Origin: Azospirillum endophyticum
GTDB lineage: Bacteria; Pseudomonadota; Alphaproteobacteria; Azospirillales; Azospirillaceae
Assembly: GCF_016595245.1 (NCBI RefSeq)
Contig: NZ_JAENHM010000063.1
Span: 62,001 to 126,000, forward strand
Direction: 5' to 3'
DNA: 64,000 bases
Shown here: positions 1 to 8,461 of the stretch, piece by piece
How the letters are laid out: every line of letters begins with the position of its first letter
Numbering within the stretch: the stretch's first letter is position 1
Translations under genes and position numbers: made by a program
Notes under the pieces: model-generated
Seen by the model: the letters and a program-made list of their open reading frames with translations, nothing else
What the model was told of the DNA's origin: nothing
Database searches by the model: none

Positions 1-294
1 AACACCCAGGCGCGCTGCATCGTCCTGCTGCTGAACGGCCGCGCCGGCACCCATGTCGGCCCGGACGGACAGGCGCTGTCCGACGGCGTCCTGCTGATCG
101 TGCTGAACGCCCATGCCGACACCCTGGCGGTGACCCTGCCCGACGTGCCGGGCGGCCGGGGCTGGCGCTGCGTGCTCGACACCCGCGCCGCCGACGGGGC
201 GGGAGACGAGCGCATCCACCTCGCCGGACGGTCGGCCCTGGTCGACGGACGGACGGTGCTGGTCTTCACCCTGGTGGAGCAGGCGGGCATGTGA
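1..294 (+). CDS. glgX: Glycogen debranching enzyme GlgX, C-terminal end (partial)
   Basis: The frame is open from the first base of the window and stops at 294, so only the last 97 residues are seen. They resemble the C-terminal beta-sandwich of GlgX/isoamylase-type debranching enzymes, with a 'DGVLLIVLNAHAD' strand, then 'VLDTRAADG' and 'LAGRSALVDGRTVLVF'. GlgX removes alpha-1,6 branches from phosphorylase-trimmed glycogen in the cytoplasm. The catalytic GH13 domain lies outside the window, so the name rests on the tail and on malQ lying downstream on the same strand. Confidence 0.7.
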   Translation, partial: NTQARCIVLLLNGRAGTHVGPDGQALSDGVLLIVLNAHADTLAVTLPDVPGGRGWRCVLDTRAADGAGDERIHLAGRSALVDGRTVLVFTLVEQAGM

Positions 295-447
295 GGGCTG
301 GGACAGGGTGGGTGACGCGGTTCCCTGCGATCCTTTGCCCACTGGCCGTCTCCCGGCCGGAGATGCTACCGCGACGGGCGGAGACAAAGCATGTTACGCT
401 GCACCGCGGCTTTCGGCCACGGCCGCAGCGGAGCCTCGGGTGGGACG

Positions 448-1524
448 ATGCCGGATTACGATTTCTCGCAGGTCGACGCCGCGATCATCGACAGCCAGCT
501 CAACACCGCGCGCGTGTTCCGCGACGTGCTGATCCGGCTGGGCTTCCGGCGGGTGGAGCTGTTCGATTCGGTGAAGGCCGCCGCCGGCCTGCTGAACGCG
601 GCGATGCCCGACCTGGTGCTGGTCGACGCCGACGGCGAGGATTCGGAGACCTTCCGCTTCATCCGCTCCCTGCGCAACGAACCCGCCGTGCCCAACCCGT
701 TCGCCTGCGTCATCGTCACCACCTGGGCGCCGACCCCGGCGCTGCTGACCCGCGTCACCAATGCCGGCGGCGACGACCTGCTGATGAAGCCGGTGTCGCC
801 CAAGCAGGTGCGCGACCGCATCGTCAGCCTGATCGAGTCCCGCAAGGGCTTCGTCGTCACCGCCGACTATACCGGTCCCGACCGCCGCAAATCGCCGCGC
901 GAGGGGGCGCAGGTGCCGGTGCTGGACGCCCCCAACACCCTGCGGCTGAAGGCGACCGGCCAATGGACCCAGTCCGGCGCCCGCATGCTGCTGAACGAGG
1001 CGATCACCACCGTCGCCACCCAGAAGCGGCTGCGCGCCAGCATCCAGGTCGCCTTCCTGGTCGACTTCGCCCTGGCCGGGCTGGCGCGGCCGGTTCCGGA
1101 TCGGATGGCCGTCGACCATGTCGGCCGCATCGGCGGCTTCCTGGACGATCTGCTGCGCCGGCTGGGCGAGGATGGCGACCACGCCCCCGTCGAGGCGGTC
1201 GCCCGCGCCATCAAGGCGCTGGCCGACAAGATCCGCGCCGCCGGGGCCGCCCCGGTTTCCGCCGAAGACCGCAACCAGCTGCAGGCGCTGTCCCATGCCC
1301 TGATGCAGGCCGTCGATCCCGACCGTCCGCTGGAGGCGATGACGCAGGAAGTGTCCTCGGCCGTCGCCGGCTACCGCGCCCGGCTGGAACAGATCGCCCA
1401 GGCCAAGGCCGCCGCCGCGTCGGCGCCGCCGGCATCGCCCCCCGATTCCGCCGTCTCTCCAATCCCGCAGTCGGCGGCAGGGTCGGCGGCAGGGTCGGCG
1501 GCCACCGCCCTTCCGGCCGGCTGA
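448..1524 (+). CDS. Orphan response-regulator receiver protein with uncharacterised C-terminal region
   Basis: A protein of about 358 residues starting at MPDYDFSQ; an upstream in-frame ATG at 391 would add 19 unconserved-looking residues. Residues 1-125 form a CheY-like receiver: the phospho-acceptor Asp is in 'LVLVDADGED', the conserved Thr in 'VIVTTWA' and the Lys in 'LMKPVSP'. A 'YTGPDRR' motif follows, common at the end of receiver domains in this group. The rest looks helical with an Ala/Pro-rich tail and shows no DNA-binding, GGDEF, EAL or kinase motif. It lies between two glycogen genes without a partner kinase nearby. The output is unknown; it may act by protein contact. Confidence 0.75.
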   Translation: MPDYDFSQVDAAIIDSQLNTARVFRDVLIRLGFRRVELFDSVKAAAGLLNAAMPDLVLVDADGEDSETFRFIRSLRNEPAVPNPFACVIVTTWAPTPALLTRVTNAGGDDLLMKPVSPKQVRDRIVSLIESRKGFVVTADYTGPDRRKSPREGAQVPVLDAPNTLRLKATGQWTQSGARMLLNEAITTVATQKRLRASIQVAFLVDFALAGLARPVPDRMAVDHVGRIGGFLDDLLRRLGEDGDHAPVEAVARAIKALADKIRAAGAAPVSAEDRNQLQALSHALMQAVDPDRPLEAMTQEVSSAVAGYRARLEQIAQAKAAAASAPPASPPDSAVSPIPQSAAGSAAGSAATALPAG

Positions 1525-1630
1525 GGGAAGTGCCGATGGCATAGACCGCCATGCGGCATTGACGCCGCGGACTGCCGTCCCAATCCCTAAGCCCCACCCT
1601 GTTTTCCGTACAACCCCGCGGGGACCCTGC

Positions 1631-3823
1631 ATGAGTGATCTCGACCGGCTGGCCGATCTGCTTGGACTTGAACCCCACTATCACGACATCTGGGGCAACC
1701 TGCGCGAGACCTCCGCCGCCAGCAAGCGGGCGCTGATCGCCGCCTTTGGCCTGCGCGCCGCCACGGACGAGGAGGTCGCCGCCAGCCTGCGCAGCGTCGA
1801 ACTCGGGTCGTGGAGCCGCCCGCTGCCGCCGGTGCTGGTCGTCGGGGAAGGGCAAGGGATCGATCTGGGCGTCGCCCTGCCCGCCGGCCTGGACGATGCC
1901 GCCCTGGCCTGGGAGCTGACGCCGGAGGGCGGGACACCCCAGGGTGGCCGCCTTGCGGTCCGCGACCTGCCGGTGACCGACCGTGCCACCTTCGACGGGA
2001 CCGCCTACGAACGCCGTGGGCTGGGCGCCCGGCTGCCGGTGTCGCTGCCCATCGGCTACCATCGGCTGGACCTGCATGTCGAGACGGCCGTCGGATCGGC
2101 CGGACCGTCGGGCTCCACCACCCTGATCGTGGCACCGGAACGCTGCGTGACGGTGGAGGAGATGGTGCCCGCCGGCCGCAGCTGGGGCATCGGGCTGCAG
2201 GTCTATTCGCTGCGGTCGGAGCAGGACTGGGGCATGGGCGATTTCGGCGACCTCGCCGGCTTCGCCGAGGCCGCCGGCCGGCTGGGAGCCGGGCTGGTCG
2301 GCTTGAACCCGCTGCACGCCCTGTTCCCGGCCGACCCCAACCACATCGGCCCCTATTCGCCGTCCAGCCGGCAGTTCCTCAACCTCCTCTACATCGACCC
2401 GGCCGCCGTTCCCGAGTTCGCCGGTGCCGGCGATCTGCGCGCCCGCATCGCGGACCCGGCCTTCCAGGCGGCGCTGGCTGCCGCAAGGGGGGCGGAGCTG
2501 GTGGATTATCCCGCCGTCGCCGCGCTGAAGCTGCCGCTGCTGGACGCTCTGCACGCCCGTTTCGGCGCCCTGCCCGACGACCACCCGCGCAAGGCCGCCT
2601 ATGCCGCCTTCCGGCGGGAGATGGGGGGGGCGCTCGACCGCCATGCCCTGTTCGATGCCCTGCACGAGCATTTCTTCCGCCAGGATCCGTCGCAATGGAT
2701 GTGGCGGAGCTGGCCGGCCGCCTTCCAGGACCCGCAGAGCGCCGAGGTCGCCGCCTTCGCCGCCGCGCATGCCGACCGCGTCGATTTCTTCGCCTGGGCG
2801 CAGTTCGAGGCCGACCGCCAGCTGGGCGAGGCCGCGGCGCGTGGGCGGTCCGCCGGCCTTGCCATGGGCTTCTACCGCGACCTCGCCGTCGCCGCCCATC
2901 CCGGCGGCGGTTCCGCCTGGGCGGATCCGTCGGCGCTGGTGCAGGGCGCCAATGTCGGGGCGCCGCCCGACCAGTTCAACATGAACGGGCAGAATTGGGG
3001 GCTGTCGCCGCTGTCGCCGCTCGGCCTGCGCGAGTCCGCCTACCGGCCCTTCGTCGAGCTTCTGCGCGCCAACATGCGCCATGCCGCGGCGCTGCGCATC
3101 GACCATGTGATGGCGCTGCAGCACCTGTTCTGGATTCCGGAGGACGGCAGCCCCGGCGCCTATGTCGCCTATCCCTTCCACGACCTGCTGCGCATCGTGG
3201 CGCTGGAGAGCCGCCGCAACCGCTGCGTCGTAATCGGCGAGGATCTGGGCACCGTGCCCGAGGGGTTCCGCCCGGCGCTGGAGCGGGCCGGCATCCTGAG
3301 CTACCGGGTGCTCTATTTCGAACGCACCGCCGAGGGCGGCTTCAAGCCTCCCGGCGACTATCCCGCCGGCTCGATGGCGACCGTCAGCACCCACGATCTG
3401 GCGCCCTTCAAGGGGTTCTGGACCGGCCGCGATCTCGACTGGCGCCAGCGTCTCGGCCTCTACCCCGACGACGCCAGCCGCGACCAGGACCGTTGGGATC
3501 GCGGTGTCGACCGCTGGCGCCTGCTGCAGGCCCTGTCCCGCGAGGGGCTGCGCCCGGACAGCTACCCCACCGAGGACGGCGGGCAGCCCTTCCGCGTGGA
3601 GCTGTCCGCCGCCGTCCATGCCTATCTGGCACGCACGCCCTCCCGCATCGTGATGGCCCAGATCGAGGATCTGCTGGCGGACGACGAGCAGCCCAACCTC
3701 CCCGGCACGGTGGACCAGCACCCGAACTGGCGCCGCCGCCTTCCCCGCAAGCTGGAGGAGCTGGAGTCCGACGACGACCTCCGCCGGATCATCGCCCCGC
3801 TGGCGGGCATCGTCCCGCGCTGA
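1631..3823 (+). CDS. malQ: 4-alpha-glucanotransferase (amylomaltase, GH77)
   Basis: A 730-residue protein, the length of long bacterial GH77 enzymes with an N-terminal extension before the barrel. It transfers maltooligosaccharide segments between alpha-1,4 glucans and disproportionates the short glucans released from glycogen. Visible motifs are 'GIGLQVYSLRSEQDWGMGDF' early in the barrel, the nucleophile region 'LRIDHVMALQHLFW', the acid/base region 'VIGEDLGTVPEGF' and 'STHDLAPFKGFW' with the third catalytic Asp. The start is taken at MSDLDRL; the frame is open further upstream but without family resemblance. It sits downstream of glgX and is followed by a strong hairpin. Confidence 0.95.
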   Translation: MSDLDRLADLLGLEPHYHDIWGNLRETSAASKRALIAAFGLRAATDEEVAASLRSVELGSWSRPLPPVLVVGEGQGIDLGVALPAGLDDAALAWELTPEGGTPQGGRLAVRDLPVTDRATFDGTAYERRGLGARLPVSLPIGYHRLDLHVETAVGSAGPSGSTTLIVAPERCVTVEEMVPAGRSWGIGLQVYSLRSEQDWGMGDFGDLAGFAEAAGRLGAGLVGLNPLHALFPADPNHIGPYSPSSRQFLNLLYIDPAAVPEFAGAGDLRARIADPAFQAALAAARGAELVDYPAVAALKLPLLDALHARFGALPDDHPRKAAYAAFRREMGGALDRHALFDALHEHFFRQDPSQWMWRSWPAAFQDPQSAEVAAFAAAHADRVDFFAWAQFEADRQLGEAAARGRSAGLAMGFYRDLAVAAHPGGGSAWADPSALVQGANVGAPPDQFNMNGQNWGLSPLSPLGLRESAYRPFVELLRANMRHAAALRIDHVMALQHLFWIPEDGSPGAYVAYPFHDLLRIVALESRRNRCVVIGEDLGTVPEGFRPALERAGILSYRVLYFERTAEGGFKPPGDYPAGSMATVSTHDLAPFKGFWTGRDLDWRQRLGLYPDDASRDQDRWDRGVDRWRLLQALSREGLRPDSYPTEDGGQPFRVELSAAVHAYLARTPSRIVMAQIEDLLADDEQPNLPGTVDQHPNWRRRLPRKLEELESDDDLRRIIAPLAGIVPR

Positions 3824-3832
3824 GCGGAGTGT

Positions 3833-3863
3833 GCCGCCGGCCCCAAGGAGCCGGGCCGGCGGC
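3833..3863 (+). terminator. Terminator-like hairpin after malQ
   Basis: Perfect 11-bp stem: GCCGCCGGCCC at 3833-3843 pairs with GGGCCGGCGGC at 3853-3863 around a 9-nt loop, ten bases after the malQ stop. There is no T-run, which is common in GC-rich genomes. Confidence 0.6.
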
Positions 3864-3902
3864 CCGCGTCGAAGAAAAATGCAGTCGGATCAAAAAAAGC
3901 TC

Positions 3903-3931
3903 TTCACAGCCAGGCATGTGGTCGCTATAAA
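3903..3931 (+). promoter_or_regulatory. Promoter of tRNA-Gln
   Basis: TTCACA (3903-3908), a 17-nt spacer and TATAAA (3926-3931) form a near-consensus sigma-70 promoter about 50 bases before the mature tRNA start. It sits in an unusually AT-rich gap. Confidence 0.65.
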
Positions 3932-3979
3932 CCCGCCCACACCACGGGGCACGGCGAACGAGCCGCCCCGGTGACGGTC

Positions 3980-4053
3980 TGGGGGATCGTCTAGCGGTAG
4001 GACAGCGGACTCTGACTCCGCCAGCCTAGGTTCGAATCCTAGTCCCCCAACCA
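3980..4053 (+). tRNA. tRNA-Gln (anticodon CUG)
   Basis: Cloverleaf read by eye. Acceptor TGGGGGA (3980-3986) pairs with TCCCCCA (4043-4049). The anticodon stem GCGGA/TCCGC encloses the loop CTCTGAC, giving anticodon CTG. The T arm is CCTAG-GTTCGAAT-CCTAG, and CCA is encoded at 4051-4053. An accessory block begins just downstream, so this tRNA could be an integration site, but no second copy of its 3' end was seen in the window. Confidence 0.95.
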
Positions 4054-4239
4054 ACTCTCAAGACCTTCCTTGGAAACAGCCACTTGGTTCGGCCGCTCCT
4101 GCAACGACCCGCAGGTGGTGCCCATGGCTGTGACCCCAAAGCTGCTGCTCAACAGGCCGCCCGGTCCCGTCAGAGTACGGAGCACGGGCCAACCCGCGCA
4201 CCTTGTCCTCCGCCAACAGACCCGGCACTGGCACCGCCG

Positions 4240-4414
4240 CGTATCCGGCGCCGCGGACCATGGCGCACCCTCGGGGCCGTCCAGTTCGCCACCTTGGAAT
4301 GGGTCGACCGGTTCAATCGCCGGTGCCTGATCGAGCCCATCGACAATACTCCCCCCCCGCCGACGCCGAAGCGCGCTGCCAGGCTCAAGCCTCCGGCAAA
4401 CCCGGCACGGTTCA
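4240..4414 (+). pseudogene. IS3-family transposase (OrfB) 3' remnant with right end
   Basis: In one frame the DNA reads 'RRRGPWRTLGAVQFATLEWV' and continues through DRFNRR to IEPIDNTPP, the hallmark C-terminus of IS3-family OrfB integrases. At the run of eight C (4351-4358) the reading shifts into another frame that continues 'ADAEARCQAQA'. Only about 55 codons of the roughly 280-codon gene remain, so it is inactive. The stretch 4390-4414, ending ACGGTTCA, looks like the right terminal inverted repeat of such elements and abuts the end of the MATE gene. Nothing recognisable was found at 4054-4239. Confidence 0.75.
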
Positions 4415-4430
4415 CGGCGGCGGCTTTGCC

Positions 4431-5861
4431 TCACGGCCGGTTGACCTGCACGGTCAGCACGATCGCCGCCTTGTCCGACAGCAGGGCGGCGGCCGGCACG
4501 GCCAGGGTCTCCGGCGCCGGGCCGCCTCCGGTCCGGCCGAGCCGTCCGGTTACCCGGAACGCCACCCAGACCGCGGCGATGCCGAATAGAACCGATCCCG
4601 CCGCCTGCCCGATCAGCACTCCCGGCGCCCCGCCCAGCCAACCGCCCGCCGCGACGAACGGCATGGTCCCCAGCGTCGCCCTGCCCCAGTTGAACCCGGT
4701 CGCCAGCAGTGGGAAGCCCAGATTGTTGAACGCGGCGTTGGCGACGAACAGGAAGCCGACGAACAGGAACCCGCCGGCCACCACGGTGCAGAACAGGCGC
4801 ACCAGTTCGGCCGACACGCCCTCGGCGGAAAAGGCGATCACCACCCAGTCGCGGGCAAGGAACAGACCCAGCCAGACCGCCAGCACCCAGACGACGATCA
4901 GCCCCAGGCTGGCCAGCAGGGTCGCCTGCACCCGGTCGAGACGGCCGGCGCCCAGATTCTGGGCCAGGATCGGACCGACCGCCCCGGTCAGGGCGAAGAT
5001 GGTGCCGAAGGCGACCGGAACCATGCGGTCGACGATGGCCGTCCCGGCGATCGCGGCGTCGCCGAAACGGGCCATGCTGGTGGTGACGTAGACGCCGGCG
5101 ACCGGGGTGGCGAGATTGGTGAGGACCGCCGGACCGGCGATGCCGGCCAGGGTCCCGGCATCCTTCCGCAGCCCGGACCAGCCCGGAACGGCGAGCAGCC
5201 GGTGCACCCGCGCCACACCGTGCCAGCCGACGGCGGCGAGCAGGCAGCGGGACAGCACGACCGTCACCGCCGCACCGGTCAGGTCCAGCCGCAGGCCGAA
5301 GATCAGGACCGGGTTCAGCGCCGCGGTGAACAATGCGGCATAGAGCGTGACGGTCATGGCTCGCCGCGCATCGCCCTGCGCCCGCAGCATCGCCGAACAA
5401 CTCATACCGAGGCCGAGCAGCGGCAAGGTCGGTGACAGGATGGTCAGATAGCCGACCGCCAGATCCTTGGTCGCTCCCCTGGCGCCCAACAGGTCCATCG
5501 CCGGTCCCAGCAGCGGCAAGGTCAGCAGACCGACCAATGCGGCGATCAGCGCGGTGAGGATCAGGCTGGAGCCCGCCAGCCTCGCCGCCTCCGCGCGCCG
5601 GCCGCCGCCAATCGCCCGTGCGACCAGCGCTCCGGCGCCGATCGACAGCCCGATGCACATCGACGATTGCAGGAAAAGGACGGTGCCGGCGAACCCCACC
5701 GCCGCCGCCAGTTCCCGTTCGCCGAGCAGCGAGATGTAGAACAGGTTCAGCAGATCAACAGCGAATACCGCGATCAGCCCGATCGAGCCGGTGACGGTCA
5801 TCACCACGACATGGCGCATCGGTGAACCGGTGGTGAAGTGGCCTGCAGCGGTTTCGGCCAT
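4431..5861 (-). CDS. MATE-family multidrug/Na+ antiporter
   Basis: A 476-residue integral membrane protein with about twelve hydrophobic segments and the duplicated MATE plan. Recognisable pieces are 'IGLIAVFAVDLLNLFYISLL' in helices 1-2, 'VGFAGTVLFLQSSMCIGLSI', a mid-protein 'SCSAMLRAQGDARRAM' (the P/Q-G-D loop) and 'GAVGPILAQNLGAGRLDRV' in the second half. MATE proteins export cationic or aromatic compounds across the inner membrane in exchange for Na+ or H+. The start is at MAETAAGHF, preceded by AGGAG; the frame stays open upstream but without conserved sequence. It is the first gene inside the IS-bracketed block. The substrate is unknown. Confidence 0.9.
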   Translation of the reverse strand: MAETAAGHFTTGSPMRHVVVMTVTGSIGLIAVFAVDLLNLFYISLLGERELAAAVGFAGTVLFLQSSMCIGLSIGAGALVARAIGGGRRAEAARLAGSSLILTALIAALVGLLTLPLLGPAMDLLGARGATKDLAVGYLTILSPTLPLLGLGMSCSAMLRAQGDARRAMTVTLYAALFTAALNPVLIFGLRLDLTGAAVTVVLSRCLLAAVGWHGVARVHRLLAVPGWSGLRKDAGTLAGIAGPAVLTNLATPVAGVYVTTSMARFGDAAIAGTAIVDRMVPVAFGTIFALTGAVGPILAQNLGAGRLDRVQATLLASLGLIVVWVLAVWLGLFLARDWVVIAFSAEGVSAELVRLFCTVVAGGFLFVGFLFVANAAFNNLGFPLLATGFNWGRATLGTMPFVAAGGWLGGAPGVLIGQAAGSVLFGIAAVWVAFRVTGRLGRTGGGPAPETLAVPAAALLSDKAAIVLTVQVNRP

Positions 5862-6254
5862 CGGATCGGTCTCCTGCTCGGCGGCCCCAGAGTGTAGTCG
5901 GTTCGGGCGAAATCGTCCGACGCCTGAATCGCACGAGAAATCAAAAGCCTGGAATCCATACAAAGGTTCCAATGAGCCCCTGATGGACCCTGGACTGGCG
6001 GACGGTCCGCCGCCGCTCCCGTGGCCGGCCACACTGCCGCAAGTGGACACCGTCGGCAAACCGCTTCGCGCGGCAACCCCCTCCGCGGCGCTTGTTCGGC
6101 AGACGCGGCGAACCTCGCGGAGCAGCCCCTCTGTCGGTACGGACGGGGGTCGGGGCCGTTCCATCGGCGCCGGAATACCGAGACGGGAAGGCCGGACGTG
6201 CCGGGCATCGCAGTGACCTCGTCGCCGACCGCCCATTGGCGGAGGACCGCTGGG
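5862..6254. other. 393-bp gap between the MATE gene and the first araC-type gene
   Basis: GC-rich spacer upstream of the MATE gene. Open frames run through it on both strands but show no recognisable domain or good ribosome site. It presumably carries the MATE promoter. No clear repeat or hairpin was found. Confidence 0.4.
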
Positions 6255-7133
6255 TCACGACTTGTGCATGCGTCGCCAAGCGGCAGGGGGCATGCCGGTC
6301 TTGCTGCGGAACCGACGGATCAGGTGCATGTGGTCGGAGAACCCCGTCGCGATCGCAATGTCCTCGATCGTCAGGTCGGTGGTCAGAAGCAGGTGGCGCG
6401 CCTCTTTCAGACGGGCATCCAACTGCCATTGGTAAGGCGACATGCCGGTCGATGCCTTGAATGCCCGCGCAAAATGCCATTGGGACAGGTTTACCAGGGA
6501 GGCCAGTTCCTGGAGCTCGACTTGGCGAGGAAGCCGCCGCGTCATATACTCGACAACCCGGTTCAGCTGCCAAGGCGCCAAAGCTCCGGATCGTCTGTGC
6601 GTCTCCCGCGATTCGAAGGCGATGGCGAAAATGGCCGCCGTCAGGCTGTCGCCATAGAGTTGATAGGAGCTGTCGCCGTCCGGGATGGCGACCAGCATGT
6701 TGACCAGAGTCCAAATCCTGGGCTCCGCATAGCGCAATCTCGGAGCCTGGCCGCGGCTTCGGGAAACACCATGTTGCAGGCGCTCCTCCAGAGCCTCCAG
6801 ATCGAACATCACCGTCGCGTCATAGCAGAAGCCAAGCTTCGACGCGTAGCCCCAAAGCGCGGTCCCGGCCGGCGCAAAAGCCATGTAGCGTGGCTTGTGC
6901 TCCACCGGGCACGGCACGGTCCTGCTCAGGCGAGGTTCGGTAATGCCACCCACTTCATCGAGATTGACGGAGAGGCGAGTCTTGTCCTCATAACCAAGCG
7001 GGTGGAGTATCTCGCCCTCCGCATAATGCGCTTTCGTTATGTCGATGCGTACGCCATTCCAGTTCTGCGTGCGTGTCACGATGCTACGGATATTATACGG
7101 TAGATTCAGAAGCTCTGCTTCGCGGGTGTTCAT
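6255..7133 (-). CDS. AraC-family transcriptional regulator (tandem copy 1)
   Basis: A protein of about 292 residues. The last ~100 residues are a double helix-turn-helix AraC domain, with 'LASLVNLSQWHFARAFKAST' then 'GMSPYQWQLDARLKEARHLL' and 'ITTDL-IEDIAIATGFSDHMH'-like second helices leading into 'FRSKTGMPPAAWR'. The N-terminal half has no named sensor motif but shares 'EVGGITEPRL', a 'G-ALWGY' turn and the 'Y-LYGDSLTAAIFAI' stretch with the next gene, so the two are paralogues. The start is MNTREAEL, with GGAG seven bases upstream. It probably senses an aromatic or antibiotic-like ligand and may control the neighbouring MATE pump; that link is inferred from position. Confidence 0.85.
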   Translation of the reverse strand: MNTREAELLNLPYNIRSIVTRTQNWNGVRIDITKAHYAEGEILHPLGYEDKTRLSVNLDEVGGITEPRLSRTVPCPVEHKPRYMAFAPAGTALWGYASKLGFCYDATVMFDLEALEERLQHGVSRSRGQAPRLRYAEPRIWTLVNMLVAIPDGDSSYQLYGDSLTAAIFAIAFESRETHRRSGALAPWQLNRVVEYMTRRLPRQVELQELASLVNLSQWHFARAFKASTGMSPYQWQLDARLKEARHLLLTTDLTIEDIAIATGFSDHMHLIRRFRSKTGMPPAAWRRMHKS

Positions 7134-7237
7134 CGGCAGGCTCCATGCTGAGGCTCCGAATAGAACAACTACTGCGCTTCTGGCCGCAAGGCATGTAAAC
7201 TTAGGTATGGGTGGACGGCAAGACCTGACGGCCGGAG

Positions 7238-8107
7238 TCACTTTCCATCCCGTCTCCAAACCGCGGGGGCTTCGCCGGTGCGCCGTTCGAATGCCCGGAT
7301 AAGATGCGTGGCGTTGCAGAAACCCGTCGCCTTCGCGATGACGTTCAAAGGCGCATCGCTTCGCAACAGCAGTTCCTTGACCCTCTCCAGTCGCTTGGTC
7401 AGTTGCCACTGATAGGGCGAGAGCCCCGTCGATGCCTTGAAGCCCCTGGAAAAATGCCACTGGGACATCTGCGCGAGCTCTGCCAGTTCGCGAAGTTCGA
7501 TCCGCCGCGGCAGCTGGTCCCGGATGTAGCTCTCGACGAGACGCAAGGCATGGCAAGACAGCTTTGTGCCGGCGGGACCTCGCTCATTTTCGCGAGACAA
7601 CAACGCGAAGACCGCCGAGGTCAGGCTGTCGCCCAGCAGGGTCATGGATGCATCCCGGTCGGGAATATTGATCAGCATCCGGACGAGTGCGTGAATCCTG
7701 TCATCCGTGAACCGCAGGCGCGGACGTGCGAACATCCTGGCGTCGAAATCCTCCTCGAACCGTGCTTCGAGCGCATCGAGATCAAACAGCAGCAGTGCAT
7801 ATCGACTGTAATGCAGATCCTTGGCGCCATGGCCCCAAAGGGGCATTCCCTTCGGCACCAGTGTCATGTGGTTCGGCCTGTGATCGAGCATGCAGGCCCG
7901 ATCGGGTTCGAGACGCGGCTCCGTGACGCCACCGACTTCCTCCAGGGCCATGGCGACCCCAGTTTCCTCGTCATTGACCAAGGCATGGAGGACTTCGCCT
8001 CGGGTGTGTTCCTCGACATCGATGACCGTCACACAGTTCCAGGTGTGCACGCGCCTCTCGATCCGCACGACGTTCTCGTGAAGAGCCCTGCCGTCATCGG
8101 CGCTCAT
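7238..8107 (-). CDS. AraC-family transcriptional regulator (tandem copy 2)
   Basis: A 289-residue paralogue of the gene just downstream. The C-terminal AraC DNA-binding domain contains 'AELAQMSQWHFSRGFKASTG' and 'VIAKATGFCNATHLIRAFER', ending 'TGEAPAVWRR'. The N-terminal half carries 'EVGGVTEPRLEPDRACMLDH' and 'LLGDSLTSAVFALL', matching copy 1. Starting at MSADDGRA gives a strong GGGAGG site; the frame continues 47 codons further but without support. It is transcribed divergently from the chloroperoxidase-like hydrolase at 8462 across a 354-bp gap, so it is the natural candidate regulator of that gene. Confidence 0.85.
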   Translation of the reverse strand: MSADDGRALHENVVRIERRVHTWNCVTVIDVEEHTRGEVLHALVNDEETGVAMALEEVGGVTEPRLEPDRACMLDHRPNHMTLVPKGMPLWGHGAKDLHYSRYALLLFDLDALEARFEEDFDARMFARPRLRFTDDRIHALVRMLINIPDRDASMTLLGDSLTSAVFALLSRENERGPAGTKLSCHALRLVESYIRDQLPRRIELRELAELAQMSQWHFSRGFKASTGLSPYQWQLTKRLERVKELLLRSDAPLNVIAKATGFCNATHLIRAFERRTGEAPAVWRRDGK

Positions 8108-8461
8108 GATGCCTCCCGATCCGGAAACACGCTGCGAGCCGCAGCAATGCATCGCCGAACCTAGACATTCGCGACGAGAGACAAACCGCTGAGTCCTGCT
8201 CCTGCTCATTTTGAAGCAAGAACGTGCAGCTAGCGCAAGAACGCTCATCGTTCGGTGCTCCGGTACGGAATAAGGTCAACGCGTTCCACCCGAGAGCTTC
8301 CAGCGGACATCGATGCCGTGACGTCAACCGACGACCAGAGCCTGAACCATCACACGGTCTGATGCCTTCATCACCGGCGCCGCGCCGGCCGCGCCCCCTG
8401 TAACTGCCGGCGGCGCCAAGCTTCGCGGCTGGCAAACACTTTCCACGACGGAACCCTCCCC
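8108..8461. other. 354-bp divergent intergenic region
   Basis: Separates the second araC-type gene (minus) from the hydrolase at 8462 (plus) and must hold both promoters. No consensus -35/-10 pair or obvious palindrome stood out. Confidence 0.4.

Noticed and set aside
1211..3721. 836-codon minus-strand open frame opposite malQ
   Set aside because: It is a shadow of GC-rich coding on the other strand. The protein is low-complexity, without domain motifs, while malQ in the same span has all catalytic motifs.
3980..4053. Phage or ICE attachment site at tRNA-Gln
   Set aside because: The accessory block begins here, but no duplicate of the tRNA 3' end and no integrase gene were found in the window. 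IS remnants are a simpler border.
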